The translations under genes were made by a program, and so were the position numbers. Positions 56,571 to 64,000 of a stretch of 64,000 nt of DNA are shown one piece after another; the first letter of the stretch is position 1; each line of letters opens with the position of its first letter. Source of the DNA: CAILZL01 sp050181835 (GTDB lineage Bacteria > Pseudomonadota > Gammaproteobacteria > Steroidobacterales > Steroidobacteraceae); NCBI GenBank assembly GCA_050181835.1, contig JBFXCU010000001.1:124001-188000 (forward strand). Reading direction: 5' to 3'. The notes under the pieces are model-generated. The model worked only from the letters and a program-made list of their open reading frames with translations. It was not told the origin of the DNA and did not search any database.

Positions 56571-57206
56571 ATGAAGTCTGGCTTGTTTATTAACTGGGGA
56601 ACGCTGCGTGGGCTGCTCGCTATTGGGCTGCTGTCAGGCGTAGCGATGAACGCTGCTGCCGCTGGCGATGTACAAGCAGGCATGACCAAGGCCTCAACCG
56701 TGTGCATTGCCTGCCACGGTCTGGATGGTAATAGCGTTAATCCAGAATGGCCGAGTATTGCTGGCCAGCACGAAAGCTACATTATTAAACAGGTCAAGGC
56801 ATTCCGTGCCGGACAGCGCAGCAATGTATTAATGTCGCCGATTGCTCTGACCCTGACCGATAAGGAAATTGAAGACACGGCTGCCTACTACGCCAGCCAG
56901 AAAATCAAAGGTCTGGAAGCAGCCAAATCCAAGGTGGAGTTGGGACAGAGCATTTATCGTGGCGGCGTCACCAACCGTAATGTCCCTGCCTGCATGGCCT
57001 GTCACGGCCCGAATGGTCGTGGCAATCCGGGGGCCATCTATCCCTCGCTGCGCAGCCAACATGCAACTCAAGTAGTGACGCAACTACAAGCCTATCGAAA
57101 GGGCGAACGCAGCACCGATCAAAACCAGATGATGCGCGATGTCGCCGCCAAATTAACGGACGAACAGATTGACGCGGTAGCCCAATACATACAGGGCTTG
57201 CGCTAA
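56571..57206 (+). CDS. Dihaem cytochrome c4
   Basis: 211 residues. Signal peptide (ending AAAAG), then two homologous halves each with a haem site: CIACH (45-49) and CMACH (141-145), each followed by a distal methionine region (NVLMSPIA; QNQMMRDVA). Periplasmic electron donor to terminal oxidases. The engB - c4 - dsbA order is conserved in pseudomonads and relatives. Confidence 0.93.
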   Translation: MKSGLFINWGTLRGLLAIGLLSGVAMNAAAAGDVQAGMTKASTVCIACHGLDGNSVNPEWPSIAGQHESYIIKQVKAFRAGQRSNVLMSPIALTLTDKEIEDTAAYYASQKIKGLEAAKSKVELGQSIYRGGVTNRNVPACMACHGPNGRGNPGAIYPSLRSQHATQVVTQLQAYRKGERSTDQNQMMRDVAAKLTDEQIDAVAQYIQGLR

Positions 57207-57215
57207 CCATTACTT

Positions 57216-57236
57216 GGCAGGCGCGCTGCGCCTGCC
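57216..57236. repeat. Perfect GC-rich hairpin after cytochrome c4
   Basis: GGCAGGCGC, loop GCT, GCGCCTGCC. No T-run follows, so it may stabilise the 3' end of the mRNA or act as a weak terminator. Confidence 0.5.
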
Positions 57237-57307
57237 ATTCACTAGCGACAGATCTGCACAGGCAAGCAGTTTTACAGATCTAGCTCCCAGCCCCACGGAA
57301 GCCCAAC

Positions 57308-58156
57308 ATGAAACGCATTGCTGTTACGGTATTGAGTTTGGCATTAGCGGTAATGCTTGGTGCTTGCGGTAACAACAATCAAGATATTGCCGCCACTAAT
57401 AGCGCGGCAGCGCCGATAACAACGGCAGGCTCCAGCGCCGCAACAACACACACCAATCCTGACGTAGCCGACACACCACTGGAACCAATTCCGGAACAAT
57501 TAGCAGAAACAACTAACGCCACCGTAAGCGGTACCGACAGCACAGCTTCGACCGCATTGAAAATCAACCAGATGCCACCCGCCGCCGCTTCGCGCTGGCA
57601 GGAAGGTGTCAATTACACACGCTTAGTCCCCGCTCAACCCACCACGGCTGCCCCGGGTCAGGTCGAAGTGACTGAAGTGTTCTGGTATGGCTGCCCGCAC
57701 TGCAACGTACTTGACCCCTATCTTGAAACTTGGCGCAAGCAGGCCAAGCCCGTTTATGTCAACTTTGTACGCGTACCCGTCATGTGGGGTGCCGTACATC
57801 ACACACACGCACGCTTGTTTTATACGGCTGAATTGCTGGGTAAGCTTGATACGCTGCACTCAGCCATTTTTCGTGAAATTCAGACCAATAACAATCCCTT
57901 GATATCGGCTGAGCAGATTGAAAAATTCTTCACCAGCAATGGCGTGAGCCAGACAGATTTCCAGAAGGCATTTTCTTCATTCGCAGTTGAATCCAATCTG
58001 AAGCGAGCCGAAACACTGGGCGTAAGGTACAAAGTGGATTCCGTACCGCTGATCATCATCAATGGCACCTATGTAACAGACGTCGGCAAAGCAGGTGGCC
58101 AACAGCAATTGATCAGTCTGATCAATGAGCTAGCAGCACGCGCACACGGTACCTGA
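57308..58156 (+). CDS. dsbA: Thiol:disulfide interchange protein DsbA, lipoprotein form
   Basis: 282 residues. The thioredoxin-fold DsbA domain (from about 115) has CPHC at 129-132 and a cis-proline in VDSVPLI. Unlike typical soluble DsbA, the N-terminus is a lipoprotein signal (lipobox LGAC, Cys20) followed by about 75 residues of Thr/Ala/Ser-rich linker. So it is probably membrane-tethered in the periplasm, where it oxidises cysteines. It follows cytochrome c4 as in pseudomonads. Confidence 0.88.
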   Translation: MKRIAVTVLSLALAVMLGACGNNNQDIAATNSAAAPITTAGSSAATTHTNPDVADTPLEPIPEQLAETTNATVSGTDSTASTALKINQMPPAAASRWQEGVNYTRLVPAQPTTAAPGQVEVTEVFWYGCPHCNVLDPYLETWRKQAKPVYVNFVRVPVMWGAVHHTHARLFYTAELLGKLDTLHSAIFREIQTNNNPLISAEQIEKFFTSNGVSQTDFQKAFSSFAVESNLKRAETLGVRYKVDSVPLIIINGTYVTDVGKAGGQQQLISLINELAARAHGT

Positions 58157-58166
58157 ATCAGCAGCT

Positions 58167-59141
58167 ATGCTTAATACCTACATTGCGCATCCACGCGGCT
58201 TAGCACGCACCGATGCAAGCGGTATTCAGCGTATACCGACGCAAACGGTCTGGATTGACCTACTGGAACCCAGCCCTGAAGAAGAGCGTGCCATAGAGCA
58301 GGAGCTGGGTATTGAAATTCCATCCCGCGAAGAAATGCGCGAGATCGAAACGTCGAACCGACTCTATGAAGAAGATGGCATGTTATTCATGACCGCCACG
58401 GTTGCCGCCAAACTGGATACCGCACGACCGGAAAGTACCGCCGTAACCTTTATCCTCAGCAACGACCGGTTGATAACTAATCGCTATGTAGACACGCGCC
58501 CATTCCGCAACTTTATTGCCTATGCGGAACGTCACCCTACTGCCTGCAATTCACCCGTCGTCATTCTGGCAGGCTTGATTGAGGCGTTAATCGAGCGAAT
58601 TGCAGACATACTGGAACGCGTCGGCAATGACCTCGACGCCGTGTCGGGTAACATTTTTCAACTGGATCAAGGCAGCCACAAAAACAAACGGGATCTGCGT
58701 AACCTGCTGGAACGCATCGGTTTCAATGGAGAGCTGAACTCCAAGGCTCGCGAAAGCTTGGTCACTTTGGCGCGCATGCTGGTATTCCTGCAACAATCCA
58801 GCATGGTTTCCATGAATGACGAACAACGCAGCCGGTTCCGTTCCATCGCTACTGATGCCGCCGCCCTCTCTGATCACTCCAGCTTCTTAGGCAGTAAGGT
58901 ATCGTTTCTGCTGGAAGCCACACTGGGGCTGATCAATCTTGAGCAGAACAACATCATCAAAATCTTCTCGGTAGCCGCCGTCATGTTTATGCCACCGACG
59001 CTGATTGCCAGTATTTATGGGATGAATTTTCGCCATATGCCGGAATTATCCTGGTCGTTCGGCTACCTCTTTGCGCTGGCACTGATGTTTGGTTCCATAC
59101 TGGGCATCTACATCTACTTCAAACGTCGCGGCTGGCTCTAG
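58167..59141 (+). CDS. corA: Magnesium/cobalt transporter CorA
   Basis: 324 residues. A large cytosolic funnel domain (WIDLLEPSPEEERAIEQELG) and two C-terminal helices, with the selectivity signature YGMNF in the loop and a basic C-terminus (FKRRGWL). Homopentameric Mg2+ channel. Starts 11 bases after dsbA, so probably cotranscribed. Confidence 0.93.
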   Translation: MLNTYIAHPRGLARTDASGIQRIPTQTVWIDLLEPSPEEERAIEQELGIEIPSREEMREIETSNRLYEEDGMLFMTATVAAKLDTARPESTAVTFILSNDRLITNRYVDTRPFRNFIAYAERHPTACNSPVVILAGLIEALIERIADILERVGNDLDAVSGNIFQLDQGSHKNKRDLRNLLERIGFNGELNSKARESLVTLARMLVFLQQSSMVSMNDEQRSRFRSIATDAAALSDHSSFLGSKVSFLLEATLGLINLEQNNIIKIFSVAAVMFMPPTLIASIYGMNFRHMPELSWSFGYLFALALMFGSILGIYIYFKRRGWL

Positions 59142-59374
59142 CCGCACCGGCGCCCCCATCTAGGGCACAATTCTCCAAAACTTGAATTGATTCAAACTTT
59201 TAATACTGAAAACAGCGAACCATGTCGCCTTTCTAAGCCGCTATTTTACGGAACATGGATCGCACAGAATGGTGCACCGGCCTAAATTCTGCGCGGGCAT
59301 CAGGTGTGGAATGCTTAGCCATTCGGAATAACAGATTACATACGGAATTTTGAAACCGCATTCGGGGACTGCAA

Positions 59375-61621
59375 ATGAAACTTCTGGATCTTGGCCGCTA
59401 CAAGCCTGTCGCCTTAGGATTCTTCGGCTTTACGCTGTTGATCGGTGTGGTGCTGGGCTTCAACATGTACATGTCCAACTTGTTCAGCACCGATTTGTCG
59501 GGCGTCAAGTATCTAGCTCGACAGCAAGTCCAGCCAGCCGTTATCGTCGCCAATAGCCATGCGATGGCCGCACGCCTGAAACTCCACGAACCGATCACCG
59601 ATTCATTTAGCAGCCTGCGCGCTGCAGTCACTAGCATTGATCAAACGCTGAGCACTCTAGCCAATGACGGCAGCATTACCGATGCGCAGAACCGTACTTA
59701 TCATTTTGCCAGCATGCGTAGCGAACCGGCCGCCAGCACTTTGCGCAACGCCCTGCAACAATGGATGACTTACAAAACTAAACTGGATACTGTCCAGCGT
59801 TTGAGTGGCGACCCCTATGAAACCAGCCCTGATGGTGTAGTCACACTCAATGCCCGTGGCGAACGGTTGGTGCAAGCATTGGCAGAATTGGAACCGCTAG
59901 AAGCAGCTGCGCAAACCGAATTAACTACCGCATTTCAAACTGTGGTAAATCAACTGGAAGCCAACGGCAAAGCACGAGTCAACCTGCTACGTATTGCACA
60001 GATCGTCGCCATTGTGGTGGCGTTACTTGGCTTCTTGGGTATCCTGTCCTATCTGGGCAGCACTTTGCGCAGCGAAGAGCAGCAAACTGGCGAGACCCGT
60101 AAAGAAACCACTGACATTCTCGGCACAGTGAATGAAGGCCTGTTTCTGCTGGATCGTGAGCAACGAATTGGTAACGAGCGCTCCAAAGCACTCACTACTA
60201 TATTTCGTCGTAATGATTTTGAAGGCATGAGCTTCGAAGATTTGCTGCGGAACATCGTCCCGGAGAAAACCCTCAAGACCGCCAAGGAATACGTCGAGCT
60301 GCTGTGGGGCGAGCGAGTTAATGAAAAGTTGGTAAAAACCATCAACCCACTGAACGAAGTGGAAGTGAATTTCGACAATCCCGCCGGTGGCTTCGATACT
60401 CACTATCTGGAATTTGACTTCAACCGGGTAAAATCTGGCGGGCAACTTTCACATCTGTTGGTGACAGTGATTGACGTCACCAAACGCGTCATGCTCGCGC
60501 ATGAACTGCAAGAATCCCAGGAAAAATCTCAAGCCCAGCTAGACTTATTGCTACGTATTCTGCATGTGGATCCAACCAGTCTCACCAGCTTCCTGACAGA
60601 TACAGAAACCTCACTGAAGATCATCAATACCGTCTTGCGTGAACCTGCCCGCGAAGAAGACGCATTCCGTACCAAAATCAACAATATCTATCGACAGATA
60701 CATTCTGTGAAGGGCGAAGCCTCGGCATTAGGCCTAAAAACGGTGGAACAACGTGCCCATGTATTTGAAGATGCGCTGACTGACATCAAGGGCCGTAACA
60801 CCATTTCAGGCAATGATTTCCTGCCCTTGGTTGTGAAGCTGGATGATTTATTTAATCACCTAGCGCAGGTACGTGAAATGCTGGGCCGTTTGGTCGACTT
60901 GCATCAAGCCATTGCCAGTCGCAGCGTAGTAAGCAGCGGCACCGACGACGCCCACACCGAAGTCGACTCGGAAGAAATGAATGACTTGCTAGGCAGCAAA
61001 CACAGTGACGACCCACGTGAAGGCACCAGCGCCCTAGAGGCGCTGATGAGTGGCAATGTTCTACAGCGCACGCTCGATAAACTTGCGCAGAAGGTGGCCG
61101 ACAACTGCACCAAACAAGTCGAACTTGAGTGCACTGGCCTGGAAAACGTACCGGCAGTATATCGTCGTGCAGTCAAAGACATTGCAATACAATTAGTACG
61201 CAATGCAGTTGCACATGGTATTGAAGCTCCAGCTGAGCGTAAAAACTCCAGCAAGCCTGAGTTTGGTCAATTAGCCATCGAGTTTATGGACCACGGTGAC
61301 AAGGGTGTGGAACTGATCGTGCAAGACGATGGTTGCGGCCTGCAACTTGATCGCATTAAGCAGGTTGCGATTGAACGAGGACTCATTAGCGCAGGACAAG
61401 CCGCTCTACTGGATCATCGTCAAACCATGGCGCTGATTTTCCGCCCCGGCTTCTCAACCTCGGAAGCAGTCACTAGCGATGCTGGCCGTGGTGCCGGCAT
61501 GGATCTGGTGCGCTCAACAGTAGCGGAGCTACAGGGACGCGTGGGTATGTCCACCTCCAGAGGGCGCTATACCCGCTTTAAGATATGGTTACCTGCGCCT
61601 TCCAATGCAGTTGCCGCATAA
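59375..61621 (+). CDS. Membrane-bound CheA-like histidine kinase with HPt domain
   Basis: 748 residues. Membrane helices at about 12-32 and 207-227 flank a 175-residue helical periplasmic sensor. A PAS-like segment follows (about 245-375; GLFLLDREQRIG), then an HPt domain with phospho-accepting His443 (QIHSVKGEASALG), and a HATPase with N-box LVRNAVAHGIEAPAERK and G-boxes DDGCGLQ and GRGAGMDLV. It lacks the CheA regulatory (CheW-like) domain. The next genes encode its likely response regulator and a CheX-type phosphatase. Confidence 0.87.
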   Translation: MKLLDLGRYKPVALGFFGFTLLIGVVLGFNMYMSNLFSTDLSGVKYLARQQVQPAVIVANSHAMAARLKLHEPITDSFSSLRAAVTSIDQTLSTLANDGSITDAQNRTYHFASMRSEPAASTLRNALQQWMTYKTKLDTVQRLSGDPYETSPDGVVTLNARGERLVQALAELEPLEAAAQTELTTAFQTVVNQLEANGKARVNLLRIAQIVAIVVALLGFLGILSYLGSTLRSEEQQTGETRKETTDILGTVNEGLFLLDREQRIGNERSKALTTIFRRNDFEGMSFEDLLRNIVPEKTLKTAKEYVELLWGERVNEKLVKTINPLNEVEVNFDNPAGGFDTHYLEFDFNRVKSGGQLSHLLVTVIDVTKRVMLAHELQESQEKSQAQLDLLLRILHVDPTSLTSFLTDTETSLKIINTVLREPAREEDAFRTKINNIYRQIHSVKGEASALGLKTVEQRAHVFEDALTDIKGRNTISGNDFLPLVVKLDDLFNHLAQVREMLGRLVDLHQAIASRSVVSSGTDDAHTEVDSEEMNDLLGSKHSDDPREGTSALEALMSGNVLQRTLDKLAQKVADNCTKQVELECTGLENVPAVYRRAVKDIAIQLVRNAVAHGIEAPAERKNSSKPEFGQLAIEFMDHGDKGVELIVQDDGCGLQLDRIKQVAIERGLISAGQAALLDHRQTMALIFRPGFSTSEAVTSDAGRGAGMDLVRSTVAELQGRVGMSTSRGRYTRFKIWLPAPSNAVAA

Positions 61622-61652
61622 TCGTAAACAGCAATAACTATTAGGGGTAACT

Positions 61653-62063
61653 ATGTCAGTTGCTACTGCATCAACCAGTCAGGAAACCAATCGCAAGCTC
61701 ACCATGATGATCTGCGATGACTCCAACATCATTCGCCGCAAAATTGAGCGTGAGTTGAAAATCGACAACCTTGAAGTGGTTGCTACCGCCGCCAATGGTC
61801 GCATCGCGGTCGATACCTTCAAAAAACAGCCCGTTGATGTTGTCACCATGGACATCACCATGCCAGAGATGGATGGCATTGAATGCGTTGAAAAATTGGT
61901 ACAAATCAAACCGGATGTATTGATACTGGTGATCTCGGCATTGTCCGACAAAGCCACGGCCATTGAAGCGCTACGTAATGGTGCAAATGGCTTTCTATGT
62001 AAGCCGTTCACTGACCGACAGCTAACTGAAGCCCTTGCAGAGCTACTGCGAGGCGCACAATGA
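61653..62063 (+). CDS. CheY-like response regulator
   Basis: 136 residues, a single receiver domain: acidic pair Asp22/Asp23 (ICDDSN), phosphorylation site Asp67 (TMDITMPEMDG), conserved Ser95 and Lys117 (LCKPF). No output domain, so it signals by protein contact. 31 bases after the kinase gene; its stop overlaps the next start. Confidence 0.93.
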   Translation: MSVATASTSQETNRKLTMMICDDSNIIRRKIERELKIDNLEVVATAANGRIAVDTFKKQPVDVVTMDITMPEMDGIECVEKLVQIKPDVLILVISALSDKATAIEALRNGANGFLCKPFTDRQLTEALAELLRGAQ

Positions 62064-62509
62064 TGTCCGATCTTGAGTTGACCACCTTCGTTGAAGGTAC
62101 TACTCGCTACTTCGAAACAGCGGGTAATCAGCCAGCCACCGTGGGATCGCCGTACTTAGTAAACAGCGGTAAGCCGACGGTGCATGAGTTCACCGGCATG
62201 ATCAATATTGCTGGCAAACGCCGTGGCATGGTGTATTTCACTGCCTCGCGACCAATGCTGACTGTGCTATTGATGCGCATGGGTGAAACCGAACTCACCG
62301 AAGAGAACATGGCCGACCTGGTTGGTGAAGTGGCTAATACTATTTCCGGTAATGCGCGTCGTGATTTCGGCAAGGATTTCATGATTTCGGTGCCGCAAGT
62401 AGTAAGCGGTGACCCTGATCAAGTGAACCTTCCGGACAATACACGGTCGTTCGTTATTCCGATCAATTGGCGCAGTCATGCTGCGCAGCTAATCGTCTGC
62501 CTAGAGTAA
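62060..62509 (+). CDS. CheX-like chemotaxis phosphatase
   Basis: 149 residues. The CheX/CheC active-site pattern is seen as Glu90 and Asn93 in LVGEVANTISGNARRD, after a GMINIAGKRRGMVYFTASRP strand pair. Expected to dephosphorylate the CheY-like partner. Its ATG overlaps the regulator stop (ATGA), indicating coupled translation. Confidence 0.85.
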   Translation: MMSDLELTTFVEGTTRYFETAGNQPATVGSPYLVNSGKPTVHEFTGMINIAGKRRGMVYFTASRPMLTVLLMRMGETELTEENMADLVGEVANTISGNARRDFGKDFMISVPQVVSGDPDQVNLPDNTRSFVIPINWRSHAAQLIVCLE

Positions 62510-62559
62510 AGCCATGCTAGTAACGCTGCTGCTATAGTCCGCTGGCGTAGATAAAATGG

Positions 62560-64000
62560 CTAATCAGGCCATTGATTGTTGGTTTGCTTGAATACTCGCT
62601 GACACGCATCCACTACTACGACGTCATATAACACCCCAGCCCCGTTATGTATCTCTGCCAACGCTGCAGTCAATCCCAGCGCTGGACGATAGGCACGCGT
62701 GGCACACATGGCTTCAACGACATCGGCTACGGCAAGAATGCGCGCTTCAATATTGATCTGCTCACCATGCAACCCTGCCGGGTAGCCACTCCCATCTAAT
62801 CGCTCATGATGCTGTGCGACGATATCGGCAATATCTGCGCCAAGATCGGCACTGCGTAACAGGTGCGCGCCGCGTTCTGCATGGCTCTGGAGAACCATCT
62901 GTTCTGCTGCACTCAAGCCACTCGGTCTCAACAGCAACGCCTGCGGTAACAGCAAGTGGCCAATATCGTGCAATCGCGCTGCCAATTGCAGTCGTGTCTG
63001 CATGCCCTCGGACAAACTCATTTGACGCGCAATCGCTACCGTTAGATTTGCTACTCGCGTACCGCTGGTAGCTGCATAGACATCGTATTGATCAATGAGC
63101 TTTTCCAGCAGGCCCACCGCACCGATTGCAACGCTGGCCTGCCGCTGACGCGTGGCATGAGCCAACAGCTGCTGTCGCTTACTCAGTAACACCATGCTCA
63201 ATAATTCAGCGCAGTGTTGTAGTTCAGCTTGTTCTGCTGTGGTGTAGGCAGCTTCGCGATTGCCTATTAGTAGCAACCAAGGTTCATGGGTAACAGATGC
63301 AATGGAGCAGACTTGAAAGGTAGATATTTCCGGTAGTCCTTCCACCAACAGGGATTCATCTGGCGCATTACCAACGTGCACTAAACGCGAGGTCAGCAAT
63401 GATCGCCACACTGCCGGAATTACGATTCTATCAGCCACGGCATGCTGATTTCGACGTAGTGATTGATGCTGACTCACGGCCAGCACCTGCATGGTTTGAG
63501 TTACTCCCTCCAGCGTCGCAAACATCGCTAGCGGGCTGTTGAATGCCTGTGCTAGCTGAGCCATGGCATATTGCAGTAGCGTGACCTCATCAGCATCTTC
63601 TGCATAGCGCATGACTTCCATCATGGCAGACAGTTTGGCGGCAGCTTGGCTCGTCACTGGTACCAACGCACGCTGCATCTCAATGTGCAACGAATACAAA
63701 CTAAGCCCTGCACCCACCTCCACCATACCGCGCGTAATTACTACTGGCTGCGACCCAGACGCATCACCAGTCAAGCGTGATGTTGATGCCTGCCCCACGG
63801 GCAGGTCACGCAATACCGGCCACTGCATTGGCTCAGCAAACAAACCGACCATCGACTGACCTAGAAGTTGTTCACGCGTCTTGCCAAGCAAGCGGCACGC
63901 AGCATCGTTAACCTCACGTAGCTGCCCTTCTGTATCGCAAATACCATATGCAACTGGCAGCGCCATTAACAACAGCTTCAGTCGTTGAATTTCATCGGCC
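62560..64000 (-). CDS. HD-GYP c-di-GMP phosphodiesterase with PAS domain (N-terminus cut by window edge)
   Basis: About 480 residues are visible and the frame runs off the right edge. A PAS domain (PVAYGICDTEGQLREVNDAA), a GAF-like middle domain (about residues 130-270), then HD-GYP: HDIGHLLLP (HDxGK with Lys replaced by His) and HHERLDGSGYPAGL. The signature predicts c-di-GMP hydrolysis. Convergent with the kinase-CheY-CheX genes. Confidence 0.9.
   Translation of the reverse strand, partial: ADEIQRLKLLLMALPVAYGICDTEGQLREVNDAACRLLGKTREQLLGQSMVGLFAEPMQWPVLRDLPVGQASTSRLTGDASGSQPVVITRGMVEVGAGLSLYSLHIEMQRALVPVTSQAAAKLSAMMEVMRYAEDADEVTLLQYAMAQLAQAFNSPLAMFATLEGVTQTMQVLAVSQHQSLRRNQHAVADRIVIPAVWRSLLTSRLVHVGNAPDESLLVEGLPEISTFQVCSIASVTHEPWLLLIGNREAAYTTAEQAELQHCAELLSMVLLSKRQQLLAHATRQRQASVAIGAVGLLEKLIDQYDVYAATSGTRVANLTVAIARQMSLSEGMQTRLQLAARLHDIGHLLLPQALLLRPSGLSAAEQMVLQSHAERGAHLLRSADLGADIADIVAQHHERLDGSGYPAGLHGEQINIEARILAVADVVEAMCATRAYRPALGLTAALAEIHNGAGVLYDVVVVDACQRVFKQTNNQWPD

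Noticed and set aside
1..64000. CRISPR arrays, tRNA and rRNA genes, insertion sequences with transposase
   Set aside because: None seen on reading both strands; no regularly spaced repeats, tRNA signatures or transposase motifs.

Overview
The window looks like the chromosome of a gammaproteobacterium of moderate GC. The support is the order polA - (sRNA slot) - engB - cytochrome c4 - dsbA, together with long-form PlsB, FadE, YadG/YadH, a YgiD-type dioxygenase and a Fiu/PiuC iron locus. Malate dehydrogenase is the cytosolic-like type also common in Betaproteobacteria and Xanthomonadales, so I do not name an order. I saw no rRNA, tRNA or CRISPR.

Layout. 1-4.1 kb: recQ (cut by the left edge), a secreted histidine phosphatase and two small exported proteins. 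4.1-7.4 kb: an orphan HerA-like ATPase, a CBS-domain gene fragment and an exported hypothetical. 7.5-17.7 kb: a YadGH exporter, a split membrane/spermidine-synthase-like pair, an M16 protease, FadE and a YgiD-like dioxygenase. 17.8-20.2 kb: a solitary integron gene cassette carrying a type II restriction-modification pair. 20.5-30.7 kb: mdh behind tandem hairpins, a MscS channel, a monooxygenase-like protein, metY, a CPA2 antiporter and a complete Mla/MCE-type lipid transport operon. 30.8-39.7 kb: a second MscS channel, then an iron region (tonB diverging from a catecholate receptor operon, sharing a Fur-like box), followed by decayed DNA that still holds an intact-looking hemP with its own Fur-like box. 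39.8-47.5 kb: rlmJ, hemB, aroE, plsB, a small lipoprotein, an alpha/beta hydrolase and an orphan contractile tail-sheath gene. 47.6-51.2 kb: a c-di-GMP-I riboswitch ahead of a gene with two SPOR-like segments, HiPIP, a methionine aminopeptidase and an outer-membrane barrel. 51.3-59.1 kb: rluB, lptM, polA, a predicted sRNA, engB, cytochrome c4, a lipoprotein DsbA and corA. 59.3-64 kb: a CheA-like kinase, a CheY-like regulator, a CheX-like phosphatase and a convergent HD-GYP phosphodiesterase cut by the right edge.

Themes. Iron uptake (tonB, Fiu-like receptor, PiuC, PepSY, hemP) is marked by Fur-like boxes. Cyclic-di-GMP appears twice, as a riboswitch and as an HD-GYP phosphodiesterase, the latter beside a compact Che-like signalling module. 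The strongest unusual signals are: (1) the cassette-borne R-M system at 17848-20242, with an attC on the minus strand and matching cassette ends but no integrase in view; (2) a predicted four-hairpin sRNA at about 55670-55780 in the Spot42/ErsA position with a sigma-E/AlgU-type promoter; (3) the c-di-GMP riboswitch/SPOR unit; (4) the isolated tail-sheath gene. Several decaying genes (CBS, DUF2235, an amber-interrupted ORF, and an ORF broken in a 7-G run) mark repeated turnover of accessory DNA.
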